DNA from: Geranomyces variabilis
Taxonomy: Eukaryota > Chytridiomycota > Chytridiomycetes > Spizellomycetales > Powellomycetaceae
Length of the DNA stretch: 64,000 nucleotides
Assembly: GCA_027603065.1 (NCBI GenBank)
Contig: JADGJP010000023.1
Location: 310,001-374,000, forward strand
Direction: 5' to 3'
The position numbers were made by a program, and so were the translations under genes. The first letter of the stretch is position 1; every line of letters begins with the position of its first letter. Shown piece after piece: positions 47,758-60,047 of this stretch. The notes under the pieces were generated by a model. That model made no database searches and was not told the origin of the DNA. It saw only the letters and a list, made by a program, of their open reading frames with translations.

Positions 47758-48107
47758 CTGATAAATCTAACTTTCGATATCTCAGTTGGTGGGTCCACCG
47801 CGTGCTTTATGGGTGGGACCCCTCACCAGATAGTCGGCGTCTGTGATAAGAGACATTTCGGCGTGTAGACCTCCCCAAGAATCTCAGCAGAACCACTGTA
47901 AGCTCGGAGCCCTGACCCCCGCGATGGGCCCGAATACGACCAGGAGGCGAGGTCAAATGCTGGAGTGCAGGCGGTGAAGAAGACAAGACGGCCGACGCGG
48001 GGCGGCGCGCGAGGAGTCACCGTCACGGCGACCGGCCGGCGGTCACTCTTTGAGACTTTGACCCCACAACACACACACTCACAGACACAACAACTCAGAC
48101 GCATAAC

Positions 48108-50021
48108 ATGAGCAGGCCTCGAGAGGGTGAGGGGCCAAGCTGATTTACTCTTTGTCAAGCGCCAGGCTGAACAGGGGTCTGTTGCTGTATTTCAGAGAAA
48201 GCCACGGAAACCCGGCTGGTGGAAAACCTCATAAAGCACTTAGCGGTAACGCAGGGCCTTGGAGCGCTCAACATGCTTGTTTGCCTACTAACTTGCTCTC
48301 CCGAATCTAGATCCTGCCGGTGCAGAAGATTCCACGGAAGCCTGGAAGCCCTCGTCGCTCAGCAGTGGCAATTATCATTCGCATTCGCCCTAATTCAGTC
48401 GTTGGCCCACTAGCCGGCACTCCCAGTATGATGAATATCACCCGGGGGGCTGGCGTGACCTCGGCGAGCACGGGTGTACTGAAGCCCTTGTCTTTTCCTC
48501 TTAGCAACGCGGGACCCGGTCGAGTTTCTCAAATGTAAGTGACCAGCGACCAATTTCTTGGAACTACAGGCGCTAATCCGTGCCCTGCGTGCAGTGGATT
48601 GGGTGAAATCTGGTGAAGCTGAGGTGCTGTTTGTAAGACGAGCTGCGAATGAAAACGATCGATGGAGTGGCCATGTAAGAAAACATATAGCCAGACCGAG
48701 CACGGACGTCCAAACTTACTTTTGTTGCTGTCGCGCAGATGGCCTTCCCGGGCGGAAAGGCAGATCCGAACGAAACAGACCAGCACGCCGCGGAGCGCGA
48801 GTAAGAAGAAAGAAGGCGCGGAACTATCAAATGCTTTGGACAAACCAAATTCTTTTCAGATGCATAGAAGAGATTGGTCTTGATCTCAACTCCGCGGAAT
48901 ATACTTGCCTTGGCGCACTTGACGACCGCAATGTTACGCCGGCGGCCAGCACGAAGCCGGTGTTGATATTGTCTCCGTATGGTACGTAGGCTTACCACTC
49001 GGCAATTCTATTTGTCGGTCTCTAACTTGCATTTTGGCCGCAAATCCAGTTTATCTGCAGCTGGTTCCTGTCACGCCACCGCTTATACTTCTGCCCGAAG
49101 AGATTGCTTCTATTCATTGGATCCCTTTGTCTTTCTTTCTTGCCGCTGCTCGCAACCCCTCGAGATGGCGGCCAATCACATTCCCCATTGCACGCCATCT
49201 CCTCTCCCCGTCGATTTACTCCCGTGCCATCGCGCCGACGTCGCCATCACGAATCACCAGCTGGCGCCGCGCTTTTCACATTGGCTTAGAGAAATCCGTC
49301 TCGGCCATGTTTGGGAAATACCGTTACTTTGGAGTTCTTCTTCCAACGGCTGCCGGCGAGATCGTTACTCCGCTCGCCACGCCGACCACGACTTTCCCCA
49401 CCACGACTTTGCCCAGCCCACGCAAGCAGAGCTCCTCCTCTCAGAACACGCCTCACCAGTCGCATCATAGTCAAAACGCCTTCGCAACCCATGAAGTTGC
49501 TGCCTCCAGTCAGGTTGCTCCTTACACCGGCCAGTCAACCGCCAATCGTCTGCTGCTGTGGGGTTTGACACTGTGGATGACATCGGACCTGATGGACATG
49601 TGTTCCGACCCCGCGGACTTGCCAACCATACCGCTGTGCGACCTTGGCATGCCGAAATACTCTCACCCAGACGTTGACTGGTGCTTTGGGTTGCTGGCGC
49701 GAAACCAGTCTGCATTCGGCGGAACGGTCGGCGACTCGGGAAGCGGTGGCTCAGGCGGCGAAGGGCGCACGCTGCCTCAGCGGAAGCCTGCAGTCAGTGT
49801 CACCATTCGGTACGTGGAACCTATACTTGGCACTGTCGACCTGGCAGGTTGTTGTAACTGACCACACTTTTTTGTAATTTGTTATCTGTAGCAAAAACAT
49901 GGAAATATACCATGCAATACGCATCTCCGTGCTGACCGCGCTCACATTCCGCGCTGCAATCGCGTGGCTCGTAGTCAAGAGCGCTAAGAAGGCCATCTCG
50001 TGGTTGAAGAACGTTCGGTAG
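48108..50021 (+). CDS. Nudix hydrolase, CoA-pyrophosphatase-like
   Basis: Likely hydrolyses a nucleoside-diphosphate-linked substrate such as CoA derivatives. About eight exons, 450-480 residues. Start MSRPRE|EKATETRLVENLIK at 48108, then RRSAVAIIIRIRP, VEFLKLDWVKSGEAEVLFVR, and RAANENDRWSGHMAFPGGK. The Nudix box is complete, GKADPNETDQHAAERECIEE followed by IGLDL (pattern GX5EX7REX2EEXG). The long C-terminal half has VYLQLVPVTPPLILLPEEIA, YRYFGVLLP, a Ser/Thr/Pro insertion of about 50 residues, RLLLWGLTLWMTSDLMD, and a final hydrophobic helix (ALTFRAAIAWLVVKSAKKAI) that may anchor or tether the protein. The layout resembles fungal Nudix proteins related to Nudt8/Pcd1; the substrate is not provable from sequence. 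Confidence 0.87.
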
Positions 50022-50326
50022 TCGTCATAGAATTCTCTTGATTCTAAGTTTTCTCCATATTATCACGTGGCGCGAACGCACATGCTTGCGAACAGTCGGC
50101 GCAGATAGCATGTGCATATATATCTATACAGTGTTGCGCAAACCCGTTTTATTGTTCTTTTTCTTGAAGCCTTCCGGGAAAGTTGATTTTTGTTTTGTCA
50201 TTTTTGGCCGAAAGCGCAGCACGCACGCTCCTCACGCTTTTTCGGCCCATCACCGCCAGCAGCTGTCCGCAAGATCGCTAGCCCCCCCTTGCGTCCACCC
50301 ACACCCCTTTATACACGGCCTGTGCC

Positions 50327-53127
50327 ATGGATTTTGGAAACAAGCGTCCTACGCAGGAGTGGAAGGGCAAGGTCTCCTATCAGTACCACCGTGAGTTGCC
50401 CCCGCCTACCTGCTCTGCTCGTCAGTTTAAACCCCTCGATATTCACCGTGCCACGTATTCTATCTTTAGCCGACATTGGTCATTATCATTATGGCGAAAA
50501 GCACTACATGAAGGTATGTCGCTGAGCGTAGCTGTCCTTGTCGAGGACACCTGACTAACATTCTTCTTAGCCGGCCCGGGTGAAGATGGCCCACAGTCTG
50601 GTGACCGGCTACGGTTTGCAGAAGAAGATGGAAATATCGGTATGGACCTGCGGTATAGTCGGATAATACCGGTGCAGTGCTCACCGCATGCTCGTGTGTA
50701 GACGCCGACTCCTGCGACGTTTAAGGAGATGGCCAAATTCCACTCTGACGATTATCTCGACTTTTTACGGCGGGGTAAGCGGCGCGGACACCCATAGCTG
50801 AGTCGCTTCAAGAAGTCAATAACAAAGAGCTGATGGAACTGGCATATAGTGACGCCGGAAGACACTGAGGACATCATCAAATACCAAGCGCGCTTTAACG
50901 TCGGCGAGTTCTGCCCGGATTGCCCTGTGTTCGAGGGCCTGTACGAGTTCTGCTCCATATCAGCAGGCGGCTCAATCGGTTCGTACGGGAATGCAGACGG
51001 CTGCGGGTAGTTGACAGGACAATGCTCACCATTTTTTTTGCAGCGGGTGCCAAGAAACTGAACACCGGCCAGGCGGATATTGCAATCAATTGGGGAGGTG
51101 GTTTGCATCACGCCAAGCGCGGGGAGGCATCTGGGTTCTGCTACGTCAATGACATTGTTCTGTCCATCTTGGAGCTCTTGAAGTGAGTTTTGCAGGACTG
51201 TGTGTGACTCCTTCCTAGGCGAGCTTCTGACTCGAAGAAACTAGATATCACCAGCGTGTCTTGTATATTGACACTGACGTGCATCACGGAGACGGTGTGG
51301 AGGAGGCGTTTTACACAAATGACCGCGTCATGGCGGTGTCGTTCCACAAGTTCGGGGAATTTTTCCCGGGAACAGGCGCGCTCAACGTAAGCGCAAGGGC
51401 CCTCGACCATTGCCGTATTTTGGGGGACTAAATGTTCGCTTCGCCTGCAGGACATCGGGATTGGGAAGGGAAAGCACTACTCGATCAATGTACCATTAAA
51501 TGACGGTATCGATGATCAGTCTTACGAGAAATTATTCCGTTCGGTATGTTCGGCGCAGCGCCTTTTGGTTTTCAGCCGGCGTGCTGATCAAGCACCCGCA
51601 GGTCATCTCATACGTGATGGAATGGTATCGGCCTGGAGCAGTGGTTCTGCAGCTTGGCGCGGACTCCTTGGTTGGTGATCGATTGGGTGCATTCAACCTC
51701 TCTATGAAAGGTATAGGCTCGAATCGTGTTCCGTAGATCAACTGAATCTCGGCTGCTAACTTTTTTGGAAGGCCATGCACAGTCTGTGGAGTATATGAAG
51801 ACTTTCAACGTGCCTTTGATTTTGTTGGGTGGTGGTGGGTACACCGTGCGCAACGTCGCCCGCGCGTGGTGCTACGAGACAACATTGGCCGTTGGTGTCG
51901 AGGTGTCTGAAGGTGGGTCTCATTATCGATTCCGCGAAGGTTGATCGTTCACTGACATTTGTGTGCATACTAGACCTACCGTATCACGAATACTACGAAT
52001 ACTACACTCCAGAATATCGACTTGACATACCCGCCAGTAATATGGAGAACCTCAACACTCGCGATTACTTAGAAAAGATCGAGTAAGTGGGATGGATCTC
52101 AAATCAAGACATGATTTTATCTGATTCCTTACTCTATCGTTACCTTCTCGCAGAATTGCAGTGAGAGAAAACCTCCGGCATGTAGCGCACGCTCCGAGCG
52201 TTCAGATGCATAGTAAGCATGCGGCTATGCCAGTAACCGATTCCTCGCCTTATCTGACCATTCTTTTAGATGTGCCATTTGACGAGTGGTCGTCAGAGGA
52301 CGATGAAGATAACAAAGATGAAAGGATCACTCGTAAGCTGTTACTGGACCTCGCCGCGATCCTCATTCGATTGTGCTTATGCGTATCCACGCTTGACAGA
52401 AATTATGTCGGACAAATACCGGATTCCAGATAATGCACTCTCAGACTCTGAAGACGAGGGTGTCGGCCAACGGCGAGACCGGCAATCTTTCCGAAATGCA
52501 AAGCACAAGGAGCAGCGCGAGCGAGAACGGTTGCGCGCCGCCGCGAACAGCAACGGACAAGGCGCTCCTGCACCTCGCAGACGCGGTGAGAAGCCCTCCG
52601 CCGGGACAAATCAAAACGGCGCCGGTTCTGCCAACAAAAACATCGGACCGAAGTCCTCGGTGAATGGTCAGTCTGCAGCTGGCGGTGAGCCGGATCTTGA
52701 TGCCGATGAAGGCGCGAGTAGCATGCAGCTCGATGACGATGATCTCGCAAATATGGCAGATGCCGAGCCGGATGGTGAGGAGGACGAGGGTGTCCCACTG
52801 GACGCAATGGATGTCGATATGGACCCGGCCGCAGCGGTGCGTATGCCCAAGCGTCCGTCACTGAGCCTTGGAGGTTACGTCGGAATGACTGGCGGCGTGC
52901 TCACCCAAAGCGCGCCGCCGCCGCAGCCGACCCTTAGCCGAGCAAGCACGACAGAATTTGCAGAGGGAAGGGATAACGAGGACATGTCGTCAGCCTACTC
53001 TCAAGATTTCCTGCCGGGCGAGGACAGGGACGCGGATGTAAATGGAGAGCGGGATGACTCTGTCGTAGGCTTAGAGGACGAGGACGACGAGGCTCCCGCG
53101 GGCGGCGTGAGGCCCATGTCGCCATGA
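50327..53127 (+). CDS. RPD3: Class I histone deacetylase (Rpd3/HDAC1-2 type)
   Basis: Zn-dependent lysine deacetylase of transcriptional corepressor complexes. About 13 exons, roughly 640 residues. The start is [20 protein letters not shown] at 50327, then [35 protein letters not shown] and [17 protein letters not shown]. Catalytic core: [20 protein letters not shown] (the His pair), [17 protein letters not shown] (Asp and His Zn ligands), [39 protein letters not shown] (Asp ligand) and [19 protein letters not shown] (transition-state Tyr). The C-terminus after [16 protein letters not shown] carries SDSEDEG and about 230 acidic, disordered residues ending PMSP. Class I is clear; whether it is the RPD3 or HOS2 orthologue is less certain. 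Confidence 0.93.
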
Positions 53128-53384
53128 TGATGCAAGCTCGGCGCGGACCACACCCGCTATTTGTCTTAAACCTTTCCTGTCAATACCTGAGGTGGCCATG
53201 CCACACTGTACATAGAGACTCTCGATTTCACCATTCTCTCGCATCTGCTTTTTCTAATAACCATCGTCTGATGCACCGCCGGTTATCCAGGAGTTGCCGA
53301 GGTGGGATTCGGGCTCGGGCTTTATCTGTGAAACGGGGTTTTATACACAACTATGCGTAATGAGCGCTATTACTGTCTCTACGG

Positions 53385-54335
53385 TCACATGTGTGCCTCT
53401 TCTGTGCTCTCGAGTAGCCCGTCTACGTCGCACACCTTCCACGTCCAGCCATCGGGAAGGGTCTTCGTAGCGTTCTGGGCAGGATTTACTAGCGGACTCT
53501 GGAACCTCAGGTCCACATGGGTCCGGGCATCCGTGGCAACAATCTCACCGTCGTGCATTACGACGGCCGCAACGTCGCATGCAACCCTCGCGTCAACTGT
53601 CACCACCACCCCTGCAGACATTGCACGGCGCATCACCTCCTTTTGCTGCGCCAGCGAAACAAACACCGCGTCTTCGGGCGGGACGAGTAGTGTGATGCCA
53701 CTGGCAACGCTATGCGGGACATATGAGGAACCCTTATCCGGTGGGCCGTAAGTGAAGTTCAAGCGTGTGATGCGCACACTGGACGGCGGAAATGGGGCAT
53801 CATTTGTTGCAAGCACAAACTCGACACTGCGCTGTCCGTCTGCAGCCAGTGCAGCGTCAGCTTCGGCAAATCGCGCTGTCAGCGGCGCAGTCATGATACT
53901 CTCGCGTGGTGACGGATCCGGCGACGACAGTGCAAGAAATAACTTGTGGGCCAGCACGCCAGCGTCAACGCGGAACTGGGCAGGGAAGGCATACCCGTGC
54001 GGTGCGAACAGCGCTTGCGCGCGCGCAGTGCCAACCGCGCAGAGGTAACTATTGCGCACGCGGGACCAGATGGAGTTGGCGGCGGCTAGACGGCGTGGCG
54101 GTGAGGTGGAGAGGAGCCACGGGTAGGCCGCAAAGTGAGCAGCGGGTGAGGTGTGTGCAGTGAATATCTCCGGAAGTGGGATTGAAGGCGCGGCATGAGT
54201 GGAAGCGGTTTGAGGTGGGGTTGAAAGACAGCGCGTGTGAGGCACAGCCAAGCGCTGAGGTAAATGCGGATGCCACCGGCGGATGCCAGCAGTGGGCGGC
54301 GGCCGTTGTCGTAGCAGTAATCGCAGCGGTATCAT
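53385..54335 (-). CDS. Probable mitochondrial protein of unknown function
   Basis: Single exon, 316 residues from the ATG at 54335. The first 40 residues (MIPLRLLLRQRPPPTAGIRR and on) are rich in Arg, Pro and Leu with no acidic residue, a typical mitochondrial presequence. The mature part has RNSYLCAVGTARAQALFAPH, AGVLAHKLFLALS, FAEADAALAADGQRSVEFVL and a beta-rich second half (VVTVDARVACDVAAVVMHDG, THVDLRFQSPLVN) ending in an acidic C-terminus. The order (helical part, then a beta sheet with VxxxD motifs) is loosely like Mba1/mL45 membrane-associated ribosome factors, but I do not assign it. It is divergent from RRP6, 119 bp between starts. Confidence 0.72.
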   Translation of the reverse strand: MIPLRLLLRQRPPPTAGIRRWHPHLPQRLAVPHTRCLSTPPQTASTHAAPSIPLPEIFTAHTSPAAHFAAYPWLLSTSPPRRLAAANSIWSRVRNSYLCAVGTARAQALFAPHGYAFPAQFRVDAGVLAHKLFLALSSPDPSPRESIMTAPLTARFAEADAALAADGQRSVEFVLATNDAPFPPSSVRITRLNFTYGPPDKGSSYVPHSVASGITLLVPPEDAVFVSLAQQKEVMRRAMSAGVVVTVDARVACDVAAVVMHDGEIVATDARTHVDLRFQSPLVNPAQNATKTLPDGWTWKVCDVDGLLESTEEAHM

Positions 54336-54454
54336 GCTCAATTTGCGAGAAATGTTGAGATCGCGGTCCCTCCGAGTTTCTTTGCAGCGTTCAATTTTTT
54401 TTGGCGAGCACATTTTTGCCCATCGTGCCCGGTGAACCCTCAAAACACACCGCG

Positions 54455-57400
54455 ATGCCTGCGACCAACAATATGGCCACCGGCAAGAGCCAGCCGGCGT
54501 CCTCCGCGCACTCATCTTCGCCTCTGGACGAGGTTGAACAATACCAAAAGGATCTGTTTTCAGCGCTCGGCGCGACAACAAAAGCCGCGCAGTTTCTCGC
54601 ACCCGGAGAGCTGTCGTTCTACAAAGCGACTGCCGATGGCTTTGAAAAGTCTCTGGCGCAAACGTCCACGTCCATCTTGGCTCTCTGTAATAAGCTTCTT
54701 GGTTACGCAGTTGCCGGCTCTGGCAGCGTGGACGCAGCCCCGCCATTTGAAGACTCGGACGATGTTACGGATCGGTTTCACATGGTGGTCGATGCCTCGG
54801 ATAACTTGCTCGAGAAAGCTGACGTGTGCTTGGATCTGGTTACGGGCCGCACAAAGGTGGCCTCGGACGCGGGCCTGAAGCAGGGCGCCGCTGTGATCAT
54901 GCAGGTCGCGAGTAAAAACAAGACAACGAGAAACGTTGTCCATGCGCAAAATATCGTGAGGCCGCAGCTGAGCTTTGAAGACAAGGTGGACAACTCGAAT
55001 AGCCCGTGGAGGCCCAAGATTCGCGAAAAGCCCAACGCTCGCCGTCCTCTGGATACAGTGCTGCCAACGACCGCAGATGCTGCCGACGGGACTGTCAGGT
55101 ACGCAACTGCTTTTGAATCCTCGAAACTTCGCTCTCGGCCATTTGCTAAAATCGGATACATTTTTTTCCTGCAGCCTTCCGCATCCGTACGAATTTGAGA
55201 TTCAGAACCTAGAATATCCAAAACACATGTTTGAAGCGCGACCCGAGATCCTGTACCATCCATTCGATACCACCTCGTACACGTGGGTTGATACCGCGGA
55301 GCAAGTAGAGACGCTTGCAGCGCTGCTGGACTCGGTGCAGGAGATTGCAGTTGATTTAGAGGTGCGGCATTACTCTCTCGGCAGGCATGGGTGGGCGGAC
55401 TTGATGAAACTAACAGACTTTTGGAACGCCATTTACAGCACCACGGCTATCGGTCTTACCAAGGCTTTACTTGCCTCATGCAAATATCGACTCGTGACCA
55501 GGACTTTCTTGTCGACGCGTTAGCAGTTCGCAGCAAGCTCCATTTGTTGAACTCCAGCTTCACCAACCCCAATATTGCCAAAATATTCCACGGCGCCGAG
55601 AGCGACATTGAATGGCTGCAGCGAGACTTTGGATTGTACATTGTCAACTTGTTTGATACCTACCACGCGTCTCACTTGCTCGAGATGCCGAGCCACGGTC
55701 TTGCATACCTGCTGAAGCATTATTGTGATTTTGAGACAAACAAAGCTTACCAGCTTGCCGACTGGAGAATTCGGTAAGGATTGTCTTTGTGCTCTTAATG
55801 CTACCAGTGTAATCGCTGATATTTCTTTTGCGTTTCCCTAGTCCGCTGCCTACAGAGATGGCCAAATACGCCAGGGCCGACGCGCACTTTCTTTTGTACA
55901 TCTACGACCGCATGCGCAATGAGCTGATTAACATGTCAAATCAGGAAACACTAAACCTGCTGCGCGCGACCCTGGCTCGCTCAGCACAGACGTCGCTTAA
56001 CAAATACACTAAGGAAGTCTACGATGCCGAGGGCGGTGAAGGACCCTCAGGCTGGCGGTCAGCGCTCCGCAAGTACGGTGGCGCGATGCGGCCTGAACAG
56101 TTTGCCGTGTTTTGCGCCATACACGCTTGGCGGGATCACACCGCGCGCGAGGAAGATGAGTCTCCTGGCTACGTGCTGCCCGTGCATATGCTCTTTACCT
56201 GCGCGGACCGCTGCCCAACGACACAGGAAGGGATTCTGGGATGCTGCAACCCAGTGCCGCCACTCGTGAGAGTTTACGCGTCAGACATTGCCATGATTGT
56301 TGAAAACGCGCTTTCGGAAGCCCAGCGCTCAGTGCGTAAGAACGAGGCGCTGTACAAGAAGATTCGAGAGGATGAAGCCGAGTGGCAAAGGAAGAGGGCG
56401 CTTGGTCCCACGCACAAGCGGTTTGGCGATGACGAAATGGATGTGCAGGTGAGCACGCCGTCGACGCCGCAGACTGTAACGTTAGAAGCGCTCCCGCATT
56501 CGAAGATCTTTGCGAGTGGGAGGGCTGTGGCTGCCCCGACCGGTTCGGCCGTTGCGCGCGTTAGCATATCGACGCACTCTATTTTTGGGGCGCAGGAGGA
56601 AGGCGGTGATCAGGACGAGGATGCGCGCGCTCGGTCAATGGCGGAAAGGATCAGGAAAACGCTTTACCTTGTCGCGCCGACAGGCATCAAGCGCAAGCGT
56701 GAAGAGGTGGACGAGCAGGAGGAAGTGAAAAAAGACCACACGCCTGCGCCAACTCCCGTTACACCGGTCCAGAAACAACCAATCCCCGCCGAGGATAAAA
56801 TGGAACTTGATGATGCATCTCCCGCACCGTCCCCACCGCCGGCTTCAAAACCAGTAACAACGATTGAAATTGACGATGAGGCTGTGAAAGTCGTGGAAGT
56901 AAAGCGTGTGAGATCGAGAAAGAACAAGAAGGCAAAGGTGGCCAAGGAGGCGGCTGATGGGCCGGTTGCATCTGAACCCTCTGGCTCGACGGATGCCGTG
57001 GCAACGAAAAAGGTGAAGACGCCCAAGCAACCGAAGCAGCCCAAGCAGTCCAAGACGGCGCCGGTTGAGTTTACGCCATTTGACTACTCGACGGCCAAGA
57101 GTGTTGTTGCCGAAAGTGCGAGCACTGGAAAGAAGGCCAAGAAAGCCGCAGCAAAGGCCAGCCAAGCGGCCGGTGCGTCATCTTCGACAGCTATCGAAGT
57201 CATTACAATCGAAAGCAGCGATGACGAGGAACCAAAGGCGAAATCAAAAAGCAAGAAGCGGGACGCGCAGCAGATTCAGAGCATGCAGCAAAAGGTCTTT
57301 GACCCGTATGGTGCAACGGCTGACGTCAAGCAGGTAAGCGCGGGTATGGAGGTTTGATTAACGTGTCAGGACGGGTTGCTAAGGTGTTTTTGTGGATCAC

Positions 57401-57474
57401 AGAAACGAGATGCTCGCGCTAACTTAAAACCTATGAGCGGAAACAAGAGCGGAACCTTCCCTAGAAATAGCTAG
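54455..57474 (+). CDS. RRP6: Rrp6/EXOSC10, nuclear exosome 3'-5' exonuclease
   Basis: DEDD-Y RNase D-type exonuclease of the nuclear exosome. About six exons, roughly 900 residues. The ATG at 54455 ([17 protein letters not shown]) leads into the PMC2NT domain that binds C1D/Rrp47. The exonuclease domain has [19 protein letters not shown] (first Asp and Glu), [20 protein letters not shown] (second Asp), [23 protein letters not shown], and [17 protein letters not shown] (last Asp and Tyr). The HRDC domain covers [20 protein letters not shown] and [18 protein letters not shown]. The C-terminal 350 residues are low-complexity Lys/Ala-rich. A final exon ([20 protein letters not shown]) after a GTAAGC donor restores the usual basic end; reading through that donor instead stops at 57357. 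Confidence 0.95.
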
Positions 57475-57696
57475 GAGCGCCGTGGGCGGGGCCCGCGGCA
57501 TAGTTTATATATTTAATTTCACTCGTTCTGTTCAGCAACGAAATCTGTCAGGGAGAAAAGATGATGGTGGCTGTGCATAGTGGCGCAGCAGGTCCGGCCC
57601 TCGCGGACGTCTTTCCGGCGAGCACCTTACTTCGCACTGAGATCGGTGCCTTGGCCATCCATCTCTGCCCACAAGACTCGACGACACACGGCCATG

Positions 57697-58291
57697 ACCG
57701 ATTTCACGAAATGGGTAGATTGTATGGAAATATGAGCTGTATTTTTGGCTGTAGTTAGTACGACGCTTAATACGCCGTGGCTGCGCTAACCAATCTTCCC
57801 CGGCTTTCAGCGCTCGTTCAGGTCGTGCTCATTGATGGCCGCGTAATCCTTGTAAGTAGCACGAGGAGGCCAAAGTGGGTTCCGCGGCAAACCCCACCCG
57901 GCGTGCTGATTTGGATATGGCACTTGGCAGTCGACGACAATTTGATCATTGTTCACTAAATCTCCTCGCTAAACAGGGCACATTAAAAGGCTACGACCAG
58001 CAAAATAACATGATCCTGTCGCACGCGAGTGAGCGAGTATTCAGCGGGGAAGAGGGCGTCGAGTCTGTCCCGTTGGGCCTGTATATTGTTCGAGGAGAGA
58101 TTGTGTATGTTTCAGCGGGAAACTATGCACGCCATGCGGACGACACGCCGGGCCTTTTCTCACGTTATTTCAACATTTTCCTCTGTAGCGCTGTGATGGG
58201 ACCAATAGATCAGGAGACGGACGCAACAATCGACTGGGCGCGGGTGCAGGCACAACCAATCCCATCAATGTTTGCTGGCATCCGCTTTTGA
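57697..58291 (+). CDS. LSM8: LSM8, U6 snRNP Sm-like protein
   Basis: Nuclear subunit that defines the LSm2-8 ring on U6 snRNA. The second part is unambiguous: VQVVLIDGRVIL, then GTLKGYDQQNNMILSHASER, then VESVPLGLYIVRGEIV, then AVMGPIDQETDATIDWARVQ to TGA at 58291. Donors GTAAGT and GTATGT and their acceptors keep the frame. The 5' part is tentative: ATG at 57697 gives MTDFTKW, a mini-exon around 57750-57775 would give LVRRLIR, and the next exon starts at about 57813 with LVQVV. This yields a helix of the right length before the Sm fold but needs introns of only about 40 nt. About 100 residues, family size. Confidence 0.88.
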
Positions 58292-58881
58292 CGCAGGAGT
58301 CGTCTGAAGCGGTCATTTTCCTACCATTCCCTTGCCCGCCCTACGCCCATCCTTTCTGTCGATTACTCCGACAGCTTGCTGATTTGTACATACTACATTT
58401 GCTCCCATTTGCTCCCATTTGCTTTCTGGTCACTACATTCTTCTAATCGACATGAAATGCGGATGCTGACGATCGCAGGCGGCAGCGCGCGCGCCATTGC
58501 GCAAAAACTAAAATCGAAAAAAATCATGCAGTGTGTCCGAAAAATAAAGATTTTGCACAGAGCGCAATATTTACAGCCATACACTGGCAGGGGCGGAACG
58601 AAACGGATGTGAAAAATTGGTGGAACGGACGACGGACAAAAGGCGGAAATGGGAGTGTGCGGGAGAGGACGGGTAAAAAGGATTGGCGGGCAAGGTGTGG
58701 TGAGGTTTTGCAAGCCGAGTTCTAAGCAGATAAGGAGAAAAGCTGTCTAGAGATCCTGAATTTTTCTGAGGGAAAGATGACGAGTCAGCGCTCTGAGTGT
58801 GCTGCGATGAGAGCCTGAAACTAACGAATGCTTACCACTGGGCGGAGAATATCCAATCAGTCGGAAAGATCAAGGCCGGAT
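58292..58881. other. Convergent 3' region of LSM8 and NAC beta
   Basis: About 590 bp with no supported gene. It holds a short direct repeat (TTTGCTCCCA, about 58398-58425) and AT-rich sequence that should contain both 3' untranslated regions and poly(A) signals. Confidence 0.4.
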
Positions 58882-59410
58882 TCAGGCCTTGGTCTCCAAC
58901 TCGTCAAAGGACTCAACAAGATCGGGCACGTCGTCATCGTCCTCAGCCTTGCCGTTAGAGTTGGCGTGTGCGGCCTGGTAGCTCTCAGCGAGCTTCCGCA
59001 GGCTGGTGAGCGAGTCAGGGCCGAGCTGGTTCAAGATGCCGGGAACGAGCTCGGTGAGCTCCTTGTTCTCGCCAGCACCGTAAATGACAAAGGTGTTTGC
59101 GGCAATCGATGCGTGAACTGGCAGCAGAAACCAAAAAGGATGATGAGCCTACGGATGTTCCAAGTTGCGGAAGCATCCACCGGATCTTACCCTTGGGAGC
59201 GGCAAAGTGGATAACGGTGCCGTCGGTCTTGAACATGTTAACCTCCTCAATGCCGTTGATGGGCTGCACATTGAGCTTCTTGAGCTGCGACTGGAGCTTC
59301 TTGTCGTCGGTGCCGGCCGTCTTGTGGACCTTCTTGATCTTGCGACGCGGGGTGCCCTTGCCACCGATACGGACCGAGGCCTGGAGCTTGGCCAATTTTT
59401 CCTGGTTCAT
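58882..59410 (-). CDS. EGD1: Nascent polypeptide-associated complex subunit beta (BTF3)
   Basis: Ribosome-bound chaperone subunit that pairs with NAC alpha at the tunnel exit. Two exons complement(58882..59117, 59191..59410), total 456 nt, 151 residues. The start [20 protein letters not shown] carries the ribosome-binding RRKIKKVHK-type motif just after it. The NAC domain covers [36 protein letters not shown], then [20 protein letters not shown] and [20 protein letters not shown]. The C-terminus is acidic ([20 protein letters not shown]). Length and order match the family exactly. Alpha subunit not in the window. Confidence 0.96.
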
Positions 59411-59479
59411 GACGGATGTAAAGAGATCTGATGATCCCAGCGTAATCAGAATTTTTGTGATGAAGAGCAGGAAGCGATC

Positions 59480-59950
59480 AGCCGCGCTGCAGAATGGCTG
59501 GGTTGGTGTTCGAGACGCAGCGGCCCTGCAGGGCGTTGGTCGAAATCATCTCAGAGCCAGCAGATACACCTCCAAAAGCCGAAATGGCGTCCACGGTATC
59601 GCAAGTCGTTTCGCCGCCACCAAAATCGCCCGTCCATCGCTATTCGTCAATTAGCTCCCCATGCAGGAATGGGGCCCTGATCTCGCAGCAGCCGTTGTCA
59701 CAGGCTCTCAGCGTCATTCAAGTGGGGGCCCCTAGTCCATCATCTTGCTCCGCCCATCTGCGTACATCCGGCCCATAGCTCGTTTCTCCAGCAGCTGTAT
59801 TGTCTATCAAGTCGTTGTTTCGAGGCGTTGCTTACCGTCAAAGAGGTGGTAGTCAAATGCAGCAGCCAGGTCTCGTAGGCGTGGTGGACTTTAATTTTCT
59901 TGCACTCGCGGGCTCTGACGTTGGCCTAGCAACAGCAAATTAATATTTCG
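59480..59950 (-). CDS. Possible small gene, unrecognised
   Basis: Three minus-strand segments join in one phase through GT-AG sites: [15 protein letters not shown] near 59890-59845 ending in a GTAAGC donor; AGETSYGPD near 59790-59765 after ATACAG, ending at GTACGC; and a last exon near 59645-59487 reading [20 protein letters not shown] then [20 protein letters not shown] before TGA. The last block has the look of conserved protein. No start codon was found, so upstream exons would be needed. In another frame the first two segments also read well ([17 protein letters not shown] then [20 protein letters not shown] and stop), so the assignment is ambiguous. Confidence 0.3.
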
Positions 59951-60047
59951 CGCCACAAAGTGGCTCTGCACTTAATAAAGCTCGACTCCACCGACCTCTT
60001 CTGTTCAACGACAATCAGTTTACCAGTTTATGTTGTACTTCATCCCA

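Noticed and set aside
57561-57758. Plus-strand 65-codon frame starting with ATGATG before LSM8.
   Set aside because: It overlaps the likely LSM8 start in another frame, and its translation shows no conserved features.
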